A DNA stretch of 64,000 bases from Brasenia schreberi. Its lineage: Eukaryota > Streptophyta > Magnoliopsida > Nymphaeales > Cabombaceae. This document shows, piece by piece, positions 34,588 to 46,878 of this stretch. Location of the stretch: the NCBI GenBank assembly GCA_036023115.1, contig JAYKKT010000061.1, positions 14,901,001 through 14,965,000 on the forward strand, in the 5' to 3' direction. The notes under the pieces were generated by a model. The model saw only the letters and a list, made by a program, of their open reading frames with translations, did no database searches and was not told the DNA's origin. The position numbers were made by a program, and so were the translations under genes. The first letter of the stretch is position 1. Each line of letters opens with the position of its first letter.

Positions 34588-36506
34588 TGTAAACACCCTA
34601 AATAAATTTTTCTGAAAACACTCCCAACTTCAAAAGCTGACTTGTTTTAAAAAAACCTTTTGCTTTAAAATAAAAATTTTAAATCTTTAAAATAAAGATT
34701 TTAAAAGTTTTCAAATTAAAGCTAAAAGGATAAGGCCCAAAAGATTTAAGCAAATTAGGCAAAGATTAACGCAACGATTGGAGCCCGCTTCCAGCAAGGA
34801 TCGAGTTCGCGAAGGTCAAGCCATGGAGCAAGGGAGTAGATCATGTCGAATCAAGGCACATCTTCATCCAAGATCAAGTCAAGTGGATAGCCTCACCAAA
34901 ACTAAACCTAGCTAAACTTGACTAAGTCCTAAGCGTGAGTCACTTGAGTTAAATATTAAGCATGACCTAGTTTAAATCAAATGCCTTAACTTGACCAAAA
35001 TAGAGGCATCTTGGAGTGTTTGGCCTATAAATAGAGGCCAAGGGGTGTGTGTGTGTGAATCCTATCTAGACATCTTGGAGAGTGTTTGGGAAGTGGCTGC
35101 ACCTTGGGGTCTTGGGCTGCATCTTGGGAATTTGTGAGTTGCTAGAGAAGGCTTGAGAGAGGGGAAGAGAGTGTAGGAATTAGACTAAGTGTTGCAAATT
35201 GTTGGGGGAGTTTGAGTGAGAAAACAAGAAAGGGGAAAGGTGAAGGCCATGCAATACAAGTAAGGGTCGATCCTTGAAAAAACGTGTAAGTGTCATTCTC
35301 CTTTGATTCATCTCCATCTCTTCTTCATATTCTATTCAAAAGGGGTTGTATTAATGGAGCTTTGTCTCTCCCCATGATGTAATAAGAAGTAGATGTGTTG
35401 AAATTTCCATTTCTTGCTTATGCACTCTAATTGTTTGTGTTCTTGATTTTACCTCTCTATATGTTATAAATACTCTATATCTTCTAATCTCCTCTATGCT
35501 TAAGCTAATATATATTTCCATTCATTTCTCTTCATTAATTTACTTTGGGACGTTGTGTTGTTGCAATTTGAATTCGGGTGAGTTTGCATCATGTATGTTC
35601 TAAAAACAAAATTCTGGATTTCAGTATTCCTACATATGTTTATTGCTTTATTTTTCATTATTAAACTACTACTCCGATCGACTTAAAATTTTACACCCTA
35701 TATCTACACACACAAGTCCACTTGTAATAATATTGTCAAGAATTTTAGAGTTGTACAACTGCATATTAAAAATTGTACAAAATTAGGAAAATTTTAGAAA
35801 CTTTCTGTCAACCCTATTTTCTTCCAACAAAGCATAGGTAATCATCCCATAACTCTATTTGTAGTTATCCGAAATTAGTGAAACTTGATTCATTGAAAAT
35901 CTAATATCATAGATTTCTAGCAAGATCAAGTACACTAAATTTGGAACTCTGAACGCCAAGATACTGACTAATCTTTGGGTCTTTATATTTTTGTAATAGA
36001 ACAGTTCTGAGTGTCTAAGTAGAGGTACTTTGTCAATTTAATTCTATATCATCCTAGTCCCAAATTTCAAAACAAAACGTGTTTTAGAATCTCCATATTC
36101 CAATCTATGTCCTGTAAAATTTTCATAAATTTTGAAGATCTCTAGGTTACCTAAAAAAATTCAGGAAACAAACTCTAAAAACAGAACCAGTTTATATTTT
36201 TCAGAACTTGCTGATTTTCAACTTGAAACCAAAGTGCACGAGTTTGTTCTTGTCAACACCTTATTTTTCACTTGGATTTAAAACTTCACCTCCATATTTG
36301 AAATCCTTAAAGCGCTTAGGCTGACCCTTAAGCATCGGTTCAAGAAAGCCTAAAGCGAAAATATCCCGCTTAGCTACAATCGCCAAGTCAGATTTAAAGC
36401 TTTGCTAGTTTTTTAAAACTAGCTGGTACGCTTGTGCAACAAAGTAGTGTTGAAAAGTTTTCTTCAAGTCTCTACATAGGTTTGGAGTGAAATTTTCATA
36501 TCTACA
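34588..36506 (+). mobile_element. Solo LTR (TGTAAACACCC family), single-copy region
   Basis: Starts TGTAAACACCC, ends TCTACA, with a perfect CTAAT duplication (34583-34587 and 36507-36511). It shares with its relatives the TATA box (35024), the leader motif GGGGTTGTATTAATGGAGC (about 35343), a single minisatellite-type unit (about 35530-35590), and the hairpin GCTAGTTTTTTAAAACTAGC (about 36403). It interrupts a stretch between two plant mobile domain remnants. Confidence 0.93.
35024..35033 (+). promoter_or_regulatory. LTR TATA box
   Basis: CCTATAAATA within GGCCTATAAATAGAGGCC, identical in context to 6211-6228. Confidence 0.6.
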
Positions 36507-36511
36507 CTAAT

Positions 36512-37885
36512 GAAATCCAAGATTTTGTACCCGAAGTTGTTTATGGAAAATCTTTATCCCTCTATAAACTATGCGTTGACCATGCTCCATGGTACCCTCA
36601 ATAATAGATAATGGATTTCAATACATCTTTTATGCTTGATGGATCTATCATACTACAAGATATCCTGTCTTCTATAATCCAATAATTTTATGCTGAGTTT
36701 CCTTTCCCTCCTCCACTCTGAATGTATATGATACATATCCTCTAGGAAACATATCTCCTTTCTGAGCTAGAGAAATCAATAGAAGAAGTCTCATGTATTT
36801 GTGCCAAGATTCATAAATATCTTGATGCCTACCAAAACCACTCATATTTTCTCCTTCTCTCACTCAGAAAGGAGATTTGTATCCTAGAGTATGGAGATGA
36901 AATTGTCTTTGCAGCATAGTTGAGAAGAAGTCTCATGTTTTTATGCTTAAGATATTTGTTCCTTTTAGTAGAAGAAGTCTCATGCTTCTACCAAATTGAT
37001 GGAAATGGCTTTGCGCATTGTTGATCTTGAAAGTATGAAGTCCATCCTTTAGGCTGAAATTTATCTCTGAAGGAACAACTCGAGATACTTTATCGGCATC
37101 ACCATGAATTACTCATTGAAGTTTCTTAGGTACAATCCCATCCCAACTCCTTGAGATCTCAAGCATTCGTAGTTCGCAAAATGGAAGTCACAATGTCTTG
37201 AGAGCTTTCTCAAGAATCACAAGAATTGCATATGCTATTGGACAACCACGAAGCCCTTGAGAAAAATGTTCAACCTAATTCTCTAGATCATAATGGTCTC
37301 AAGGAATATAAAGATAATTTAAAGATAAATCTTGGGAGGATCTTGAGATAGACTAGGTAGGTTGAAGGTTGTTATAATAGTGACTTTTATGTGTCATTAA
37401 TTCTTATTTAATGACTAATATTAAATACACAATCATATTTGCATGGCCATACCTATAATTTTGAGTCTTTTGCACTTTTTGTTCCTTCGAGAAATCCACG
37501 CAGGCTAGCCTAAAATGTTATTTAACATCATACAACAAATTTCATTGCCACCTACTAAATCATGTCGGCACCTTGGATTCCATACTGAATAACCATGTGA
37601 AGTCATGTGAATAGATGTCGATAGGATGTTACACTTTTGTATATAAAATGTGGTTGAGATTTTACCTTCTTTATGTGAGTAACCATGAATCTTTTTTTCA
37701 TGATCTTCTCAACTCCCATAGCTTTTAGAAACCCAACTCTTTCCAAAATCTCAACCTCAAGTTATCATGTGTCTTGACTTGCTGACTTGTACTATTTTTT
37801 TATAGCATCACAATATCTGTGGAAGAGGCCCTCAATGTTGTTGACGAGACGAACGTTTCAAAAACTCTACCACTTTATGTTTCTA
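36512..37885. other. Anonymous DNA between mobile-domain remnants
   Basis: Probably decayed coding sequence. Many short plus-strand frames alternate, but I recognise no domain. The words AGAAGAAGTCTCATG and AGTAGAAGAAGTCTCATG recur at about 36780, 36925 and 36967. Confidence 0.3.
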
Positions 37886-37889
37886 AGTT

Positions 37890-38310
37890 TTGGTATGATT
37901 GCTTTCTAAAGGACTTTTTTACTTGGATGAAACCTTCCAAGGAATAAGATGATTGGCATAGATGAAGATTTGACCTCATTTAACTATTGAGAGATGTCTT
38001 CTTTATTGACCTAAACTTCATCTTCAAGTTCTCAGGTTTTTAATATAGAAAGATCAATTGTTTTGTCTTAAAATCGGATATGATTGGTCCTACTCTCCTT
38101 AATGTCTATATCATCATTGGTCTTCCTTCTAATGTCCTTAATCTTCACTCTCTTGGTCCCCTTCCTATGTAAAATCACCCAACATTACTCGTAGTCCATG
38201 ATGATTCCTAAATTGTTGAATACACTTGTATTTTTCCCAATTGAATGTTCCCACTAATCCTTGTTGTCATCTTCCTGGCCTCAGACAACAAGAATTCTTT
38301 TTAGGTGGAG
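37890..38310 (+). pseudogene. Plant mobile domain remnant, second
   Basis: Reads FILKFSGF, then CFVLKSDMIGPTLLNVYIIIGLP in nearly one frame (38010-38115). This fits the plant mobile domain core (phenylalanine/serine-rich lead-in, then GPT-DV-I-GLP). It is followed within about 240 bases by gypsy reverse transcriptase sequence on the same strand and in the same frame, so it may have been part of one gypsy-type element. Broken by stops. It resembles the first remnant (33600) but is not a close copy. Confidence 0.5.
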
Positions 38311-38344
38311 TTTTATTAAGTCTCCATTAACAAACCAGGATACT

Positions 38345-39275
38345 ATCAATTTCTCAATAAACTATTTCATTTGGAGTTTTATAATAATGCCGACTACAAT
38401 CTGTTGAGCCATAGTGATTTTGTGACTCAACATATGTCATTTGAAAGAATCAAAGCTTATCTTGTGAAACTGCCAGTCTTGGTACCCCTAATTTTTGGAA
38501 AACTGTTAAAACTATATATAATTGTGATAGAAAATTTCATTGATGCTCTCTTGGCATAAGATACCAATGATAATACTAAACATATTATTTTCTACTTGAA
38601 TCAATTACCGATGTAAAACCCCTATATTTTCCAATAAAAGTTGTGTTTGGCCTTATATCACCCATGTATGAAGTCAGAATATTACCTTTTGAAGAACAAG
38701 GTATAGGTATTGAGCAAAGTCAATATTTTGTATTACTTTCTTAGACACCCAAACTAGGTTAGTAAAATGAGCGATCATGTTGTATCCATTTGATTTGAAA
38801 CATCTCCCTCTTAAATTCATAAAAGGATAGGTCGTGGCTGAGTTCCTAGCATATTTCATTTGTGTTGATAAAAATATAATTTCTAAATAGTCTTGATCAA
38901 TTATGTTTGGTGGTTTAAAACACAGTAAAGGCGTGGGAATTGGTTTGTGCATCATTTCTTCTATATGAAAAGTGGAAATTCTTACTATATCTTCGTAGTC
39001 AGGTTTCACCAATAATGAAGTAGAATATCAGGATTTGACCTATGGCAGAAGCCTGATATTTGGTAATTGATGCAAAAAAGGTAAGCACTTATGGTGACTC
39101 TCAGGTTATTTTCAATCAACTTTTAGGGAACTATCAATGTCTTAGTTCCAATTTATAGCCTTCACACCAATGAGCAAAGGGTTTACTAGAAACTTTCATC
39201 AAATTGAAGCTATCATATATCTAAAGAGATGAGAATTGAGTGGTTGACTTGGCATCTCGATCTCCATGGGGGGTG
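38345..39275 (+). pseudogene. Ty3/gypsy reverse transcriptase end and RNase H
   Basis: The frame from 38371 gives SFERIKAYLVKLPVLVPLIF and LYIIVIENFIDALLAQ, the connection between reverse transcriptase and RNase H in plant Tat-like gypsy elements. IIFYLNQ, LCLALYHP, EYYLLKNKV and VLSKVNILYYF follow with breaks. RNase H motifs continue at 39091: STYGDSQVIFNQLLGNYQ and LLETF, then a DEN and LASR end near 39255. The last part is the left edge of the duplicated segment (position 1 in copy A). Several stops. The integrase of the same element follows at 40096. Confidence 0.75.
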
Positions 39276-40095
39276 GTGAAATAATCTATAGCTAGGGGCA
39301 TTCATGGGTGGGGATTATCTTCTCTGAATGTGGGAAAACTTGAGGCCCCATTTACAGTTCGACATCGGGGGGAGTAGAGGTAATCCCCATGGGGCTCAAT
39401 GTGGGGATGAGGACTCTAGGTCCTTGCCTTGCAAACCAGCCCTATAGACCTCGGGTCATGGACCTACTTTTAAGATCCATATTCATGGATCCAAAATATA
39501 AATACGCATTTAATGAGCAAAGAAATACTAGATAATGCGAGAAGAAGGAAACAAACAATTGTTGCTACCCTCTCTCGATTGACACGAGATGGATGACCAA
39601 GTCTCAACCTCTCTCTCAGTACCCTTTTTTGGTATAAGTAATATTGTATCTGACAAGAAGTCCATTCACATTATAAGTAACAATCTTCATATCCACTTTC
39701 CGATTATGACATTGTTCCTTTGAATAAAAGATGACTTTGGAACATCGGTAATTGTTGTCATGTTGGTATTGCAATGTATCTAACATCTAATTCCTTGCTA
39801 TTTTTATAGGATCATAAACATTTGAAAGGTCAGGCATGGTTTTGTTGTCATGTTCGTATTGCAATGTATCTGATGTTTAATTCTTTATAGATATAGAATC
39901 CAAAGAATGGGCAGGGATTCGAAAGGTTATACATGGTCTTATTGTGCAAGCTAATCGATGTGGAATCTTAATGGAGTGCTATGCCTTATCTGAAACTCAA
40001 AGTTTTCATCAAAATCTTCACCAAACCTATGGAGAGAAATGGAGGCGGTCCCACGGGACCCATGAGGGAGGGACAAGGGGGCAAAGACAGGACAA

Positions 40096-40436
40096 GGTTG
40101 GGAATCATGGTCCCCAAGATCGCCCCATAAACATCTCTAGCTACAAATTATTTCACCAAATGGGTTGAGGCTTCATCAATGAAAATAGTAATCTAAGATG
40201 ATATGATCAAATTCATCGTTAAACATCATTTTTGGTTCGGTATCCCATAATCGATTATGATTGATTAAGAGATAATGTTTACAAGAGACAACGTAATGGC
40301 CTTCCTCAAGAGTTTTGGTATCAAACTTGTGCATTCAACTCTTTAGTATGCCTAGGCAAATGGATAAGTTGAAGCTACTAATAAGAAGTATCTTGAGGAA
40401 AGCCCAAAGAAATGGTGCAAGGTGTTCCCGAAGTCT
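40096..40436 (+). pseudogene. Ty3/gypsy integrase core remnant (copy B)
   Basis: Counterpart of 905-1245, with the same frame and the same stop positions (ATNYFTKWVEAS and later VEATNKKYLEESPKKW). Differences from copy A are single bases, for example KHHFWFGIP in place of KHNFWFDIP. It lies downstream of the RNase H remnant, at the place expected in gypsy pol. Confidence 0.78.
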
Positions 40437-40662
40437 TGTAGTTATACCAAAAATTGAGCATGTTATTGAACGAGGTGGTCCAACCTAGAATGAAGGTCTA
40501 ACAAGCATTGATAGTTTGTGGAAATCCTTGGTCGTTGTCAACTATTGATCCTCTAAAGATCAAAGAAAACTTGTCGATCTTGAACAAACATATCTAGGTT
40601 GGTGGCTAACTTATAAAGAGTAGAGAAAAGAGTACCTTGAAAATCCATTCTTTCCTCGGGAC

Positions 40663-42812
40663 TGTAAACACCCAAAATTGTAATGTTTTAAAAACTCCTA
40701 AATTTCAAAAACTAGTTTACAGCCTTTCGGAACCTTTAAAAACCCCAAATTTTAAAGTTTAAACCCTTTAAAAAATATTTCAAAATAAACGTTTTAAGTT
40801 AAAAGCCCATGGATTACAAAACGGATCAAACGAACAGGTGAAACCCGATCCAAATCCAGCTCGAGATCAAGTCAAAAGTGAAGGGTGGGTCAAGCCTATC
40901 TGGATAAAAGCAAGATTGAAGATTGAATCCAATGTTCATTTCAAGGCGAGTTCAATTTTAAAATGCAAAATGGAGTCGAGATCCTGATGAAGCCATCAAG
41001 AATCAAGTGCCGTATGAGACCAAAATCAAGGATCGGAAAAAATGAAATCAGTATCCGCTTTAAATCTAGGATCAACTTCATCAAGTGCAAGCTCAAGATG
41101 GGGCCAGATGGGTCAAACCAAGCTCCAAATAAAAAAGTCATGAAATCAAACATCGGCCGGTTAAAAGAACTTGGAAGAACCGAGTTTAAACTCGGGTTCA
41201 CTCGGAAACCAACTCACTTGAAAACCATCCATTCCATTCCCCCACAAGGGGACCACCCAAAATTTGGATTAGAGCTGGACCAAAGATTCACTCTATGCCC
41301 CAAAGAAAGACTCCAAAATTTGGATTGGAGTTAAACCAAAGATCCACTCCACGCCCCAAAGAGGAGCCCACTTGGATCGGGTTGGACCAAAAGATTCAAA
41401 CCCGCCCTAAAAGATTCTTTATAGGCCAAGGGGGGGGGGGTGAGGGGGTTGGAGGAAAGCCTTAGAGGAGAGAGGAAGGCCACGGCTTGGAGCTTGGAGC
41501 AAGTTTGAAGGCCACAACTTGGAGCTTGGAGCTTGGACTGAAGGCAAGAAGGGGTTGCACCAAGGCAGCTGTGGGCTACAAAAGAGTGAGGTAAGAGAGA
41601 GAGAGTGAGGTAAGGGAGAGAATAAGGTAGTCAAAGGGGAGGGATACACCTTGGGCTCGAGTGAAAGGAAGGCTTGCAAGGAAGAAGATAGTACGATTCT
41701 ATACTCGAGATTTTCAACATCTTGGGAAAACTTGTAAGCGCCTCTAAACTTTGATTCTAAACCATTTTTCTCCATTAATTAAATTAAAAAGGGGTTGTAT
41801 TAATGGAGCACAACCTCCCCCCATGTTGTAATAGTAAATAGCTCTCATTGCTTGTCATTTAATTGATGGATGATCACGATTACACCTATGTGCACTCAAT
41901 ATGTTTTGCTCTTCTACCCCAATATACTTTATAAACCTTCTATACCTCGAATCCCCTCTCTTCTTAAGCCAACGCATGAGTTTTACTTCGTGATGTGGAG
42001 TGGTTGTACTTTCATTTCGCGTGAGTTTTACTTCAGGATGTAGAGTGGCTGCACTTTCATTTCGCGTGAGTTTACTTCAGAATGTAGAGTGTTTGTAACT
42101 TTATTTCGTGTGAGTTTACTTCAGAATGTAGAGTGGGCTGCAATTTCATTTCGTGTGAGTTTACTGCAGAATGTAGAGTGGGCTGCAACTTTATTTCGTG
42201 TGAGTTTACTTCGAAATGTAGAGTGGCTGCAACTTCATTTCGTGTGAGTTTACTTCAGAATATAGAGTGGGCTGCAATTTCATTTCGTGTGAGTTTACTT
42301 CAGAATATAGAGTGGGCTGCAACTTCAATTTGGGTGATTTTGCATCGTTATTCTTAAAAACCCAAAACAGGATTTCTAGCATCTCTGTATCTGCTCATTG
42401 CTGCAATCTCTCGATACTCACTCCGATCACACTAAAACTTGGCCCACATATTCCACACACATTAGGCCACAGTAAATAAAACTTGCAAGAATTTTAGGTC
42501 ATCAAACCCCATGATAAAATTGGCAAAAATTACACGAACCGAATTCTTTCAAAACACTGGTCGTTCACGTTAATTTGAAGTAAAAACTTGTTTACAAATC
42601 GAAGTTCCTAAGCACTTAAACCGACTCTTAAGCATCGGTTCAAGAAGGTTTAAGTGAAAAGAGTCTGCTTGCCTACAATCGCCAAAAGTCAGAAAATCGT
42701 TTAAGTCTTTGCTAGTTTGTATAAACTAGCTGGCACGCTTGCGCAAGCGTAAATACGAAAAGATTCACTTCGAGTTTTCTATAACTTGGGAGTGAAAATT
42801 TTCATGTTTACA
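40663..42812 (+). mobile_element. Solo LTR, first in copy B
   Basis: Counterpart of 1472-3057 and more complete (2150 bp). Flanks GGGAC (40658-40662) and AGGAC (42813-42817). It keeps the about 590 bp lost in copy A. The leader motif is at about 41790, the minisatellite at 41973-42347 and the hairpin GCTAGTTTGTATAAACTAGC at about 42711. The TATA region is damaged by a small deletion next to a run of ten or more G (about 41430). A 123-codon open frame at 40963-41334 lies wholly inside the LTR and is not kept in A. Confidence 0.92.
41973..42347 (+). repeat. 44-45 bp minisatellite, copy B
   Basis: Eight units in the same order as 2217-2590, with private substitutions (for example ACTGCAG in one unit). 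The unit number is unchanged since the duplication. Confidence 0.9.
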
Positions 42813-42817
42813 AGGAC

Positions 42818-45573
42818 CATTGTCTAGTATAATCATAATGAACTTTACATCAACGTCAGTACCTAAGGGTGGCCGAGGTGTGGTACCAATCATAATGTTT
42901 GTTGCTATGGTTGTTTCCAAGTTGAGAGCAATAGCAGATGGTGAAGATGAATTTGGTTGAGACTGTACTAGACTGACAAAGATTGGTACAAGAACCTCCT
43001 TGAATTTTGAGACCAAAGGAGTATCGACCTAACACCACTGGTACAAAAAGCATTATTTTTGTGATCCCCAAAATCGCTTTTTTTATAGTTTAAACTATTA
43101 GAAAAGGCTATTTTTGACAATTTGATTGTCATAAATGTCTAACAACCCCTAAAAAAGTCCATTGAAAAAACCTAAACAAGCCTTGCAAATACTGAATAAA
43201 CCATTGGAGATAGTCAACTAGGTTGAAACCAGCATAAATAATCTATTTCTGATGCTTTCGTTGACCATTGTAAATGTAAAAAAAAATCATCAAAAAATAT
43301 ATTTTGGAATTTCTTTTGTTAATGGTCAGATTGCTAGAAATGCCTTATGAGAAAACATGAGAAATAATCTAACATATTATGGTGCTTTTTTGATAATTGA
43401 AATTTTCACATAGATTTAGGAATAGAATCCCATCATAAACACTTAATATACAATATGATATTATCATAATATAATTTATCTTACAAATTTATATATATCT
43501 AAGGAGATCAATATCAAACTTACAAACATTTAGAATGAGTAGATAAATGTCATATACGCTGAATAAAACCAAATTCAATGTCTAATATTACAAACTTTTA
43601 CAATGAGTATATACATGCTATATGGGTTGAATAAAATCAAATTCAATGTCCAATGTCACAAATTTTTAAAATGACTACATAATACCATATGAGCCGAATA
43701 TATTCAAGGCTAATATTCAATATTAAAATATTTAAAATTAGCACATAAACAAAAAGAAATCAATAAAATATAACTAAGATCAATGTCCATAGTTAATATA
43801 AAGCTAGTATAAGAGCTCAAGGTCGATCATCTCTTCTAACATTTCTTCTATCAATTCTTATATTTTATGATGTAAATAAAAAATTTCGGTCTGGTATGGA
43901 CTTAAAACTTTGCTTCCAAAAATCGTGTATGAATGTGCCAACAAGTTTACTCAAACTTGCAAAGAGATTTATCTAGCTAGATAAGGGTCAGATCCTTATT
44001 CAGTTCCATGGTCTAGTCTTGACCAGGTTAGTAGGATAAATCTAATCTCAGGTGGATCCAGATCCCAAGATCTGAAGAGACCTAATTATGGTTTTACCTT
44101 GGTTTTGGACCCATTTCGGGTCCAATTTGAATCTTGGCTTTAAATATTTAATGGGACTGCTATTCATCATAATTGCTTCTCATACACCTATTTTAGTAAA
44201 TATACAATTTTTTTTTTACAAAAGAAATCTCAAATGATCCTTACTATATATTGTCTTTCCTCTTCCTTTCATCAGTTTCTTGTTCTTACTCTCTAGTTTT
44301 TTCTTTTCCCAGTGATCCATATGCATACCATCAACTTCTCCTTTCTTCCCACGATCCTTTCTTGATCTTTCTCTTTCGAACAATCTCTTTTAATGTTGTT
44401 GCTTCTCTTAAACGTTTGATTTCTTTGTAAATCTTACCTTCGTCAAACTTTTTTCTCTATTATTCTCAGTCTCTATCTCAATCTAGACATAAATCTCACA
44501 AAAAATCAATATAAAAAGAAGCTATAAATCATCGGACACAACGAATATTTCTTATTAGAAAAGAAATTAGTCACCGAGATGAGACGCACCTAAGGCATAT
44601 TTTACTTAAATGATAAACATGCTTATAACAAGTCCCTATCTGAAAAGCAATGTGTCATGAGTGCACTTTATCCTAAAGATGGCTCAACTAAACTGCAACT
44701 CTCTTTATGATCGATGATGAAATGTGCTTAAGGCACATTATCTTAAAATGATAGATGCAACTTGGCATGTTACTGTTTGAAGAGTGACATGTGGTGGATG
44801 TGCCGCTATTTGAAATGTGACACATTGTGGGTGTATCTTTTTTCAAGAAAATAGTGTCCACACCAGGAGAATGGAAGAGAGAGAAATGAAAAGAACAATT
44901 TCAAAGAAAATGATAAAAGGGTTGTATGAATGGTAACATCCCTATTTGCACACCCAAAATTGTTATGTGCACACACTTTTTTGTGACTTCCAAAATTTCC
45001 CCTATTCATTTTCGAAAATTCTCACATTACCCCCACCCTTTCCTGCGGTTACTTTCTCTCTTTGTTGCAAGCTCTCTTTCGCACCTTGTTCTACAATTAC
45101 ATGATGGATACCTTAACCCCATCGGAGCTCTATCACCTTCTCTTACAGAAAATAAAAAGGATGAAGAAAAGGAAAAAAGAAAAGAAAAAGAGGTTTACAT
45201 ACTTAATTTAATGGCATATTTTGTGTTTTTTAGAGGTATGTTCATGGGTTCAATTGTGTTTTCTTCTTCTTTTCTCTGTATTTGATGTCCTAAATCCGAC
45301 AACTATGAAGACGTTGTGAGTGGGGTAGAGACATGGCCGGACCATGTCTCCTTATTTGGAGAGTTACGGCTCAACCGCTTCTCTCTAGATGGAGAGATGC
45401 AGTTGATTGATGTGGCTCAATCATGTCTCTATTCTCGACTACAACGATTCAATAAAAAAGAAGACATGAAAGAATAAGATTCTATGAAAGACTTATAATA
45501 CCTATTTTTCGTATCTAATCAATAACCCAAACTCAAATGCAATGGATTTTATTCTCTTTTCCTTCTTCGATTC
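42818..45573. other. Anonymous duplicated DNA
   Basis: Counterpart of 3063-5496. CACTGGTACAAAA is at 43036. Positions 43852-44192 hold sequence lost from copy A. A 119-codon frame at 44926-45285 begins like the copy A frame at 4919 but reads on differently after indels, which argues against a conserved protein. No gene recognised. Confidence 0.5.
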
Positions 45574-45578
45574 GATGA

Positions 45579-46873
45579 TGTAAACACCCTAAATAAAAAA
45601 TTTCTGAAAATACTCCAAAATTCAAAAACTGACTTGTTTTAAAACTTCTAGCTATAAAATAAAAATTTTAAAGTCTTTAAAATGAAAATTTTAAAAGGTT
45701 TCAAAATAAAGTTAAAAGTATAAAAACCCAAAAGATTGGAGTATAAAAACCCACATAAGGTTGGTCCATGGTTGACCAAAAGGAGACCACTCCCCTCTCT
45801 CTTTCATGTGAAGACCATGAGGAATTGAATAAAGTTGGATCTTTGGCCACCCGCCCCATGGAAAGGACTAGAAAGGCCCTCCCTTGGCCTATAAATAGAG
45901 GCCAAGGTGGGGGGGGGAGGGGCGTGAAGATCATCCTCATCATCTTGGGAGTTGCTACACTTTAGGCTATTGGAGTGAGAGAGGAGGTTGCTAGGGTGAG
46001 GCTTAGAGAGGGAAGAGGGTGTTAGTATCAAGGCTCTTGGGTTTGAGTGAGAGAATTGAGTGAAAAGTGAGGAAAAAGAGGGCCGAGCACCATTTTTGGA
46101 GGCTATCTCCAAGGGAATCCAGGTAAGTGATGGTTCTAACTTGATTAAATCTTTATCTCTTCTCATTATTCAATTGAAAATGGGTTATATTAATGGAGCT
46201 TTGTTAACCCCCATGATGTAATAGAAGTAGATGTGCTGAAATTTTCCTTTCCTTTGCTTATGCACTCTATGTGTTTGAGTTCTTGATTCTACCCCAATAT
46301 ATGTTGTAAACACTCTATATCTTCTTATCCCCTCTATGCTTAAGATATTTGAGTCTCTATATTTCTGTGATAGAACAGTTCCGGGTGTTTGAGCAGAGCC
46401 ACTTCTTTGAATTAATTCTACAACATCATAACTCCGAATGCAAATCTGAAAAATGTCCTAGACTCTCCACATCTCAGGCTTTCTTGTAAAATTTTGGTGA
46501 TTTTTGGATGTCTTTAAGGCATTCAAAGAGATTCGGAAAACAAGTCCTGAAAACAGAGTTTTTTGTTTTTCAGAACTTGTACATTTTTTAACTTGAAAAC
46601 TAAGTGCACTTGTTTGTCATTCTTCAACACCTTGTTTTCACTTGAATTTAGAATATCACCTATCTATTTAGAATCCCTAAGTGCATAGGTTGACCCTTGA
46701 GTATCTGTTCAAGAAGGCCTAAAGCGAAAAGAGCCCGCTTATCTACAATCACCCAGTCTAATTTAACTTTTGCTACTTTTTAGAAACTAGCTAACAAGCT
46801 CGCGCACAAAGTAGAATTGAAAGTTTTTGTTCAAGTCTCTACATAGGCTTGGAGTGAAAATTTCACATCTATA
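45579..46873 (+). mobile_element. Solo LTR, second in copy B
   Basis: Counterpart of 5502-7665 with the same perfect GATGA flanks (45574-45578 and 46874-46878). Two internal deletions: about 350 bp at about 45742, and about 470 bp at about 46347. The second joins at a short ATATT shared by both sides. TATA box at 45888. Hairpin near 46773 has lost one pair (GCTACTTT against AAACTAGC). Confidence 0.92.
45888..45897 (+). promoter_or_regulatory. LTR TATA box
   Basis: CCTATAAATA in the GGCCTATAAATAGAGGCC context shared with 6213 and 35024. Confidence 0.55.
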
Positions 46874-46878
46874 GATGA

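Noticed and set aside
40963..41334. 123-codon open frame in copy B
   Set aside because: Wholly inside a solo LTR and deleted in copy A; lysine-rich low-complexity product.
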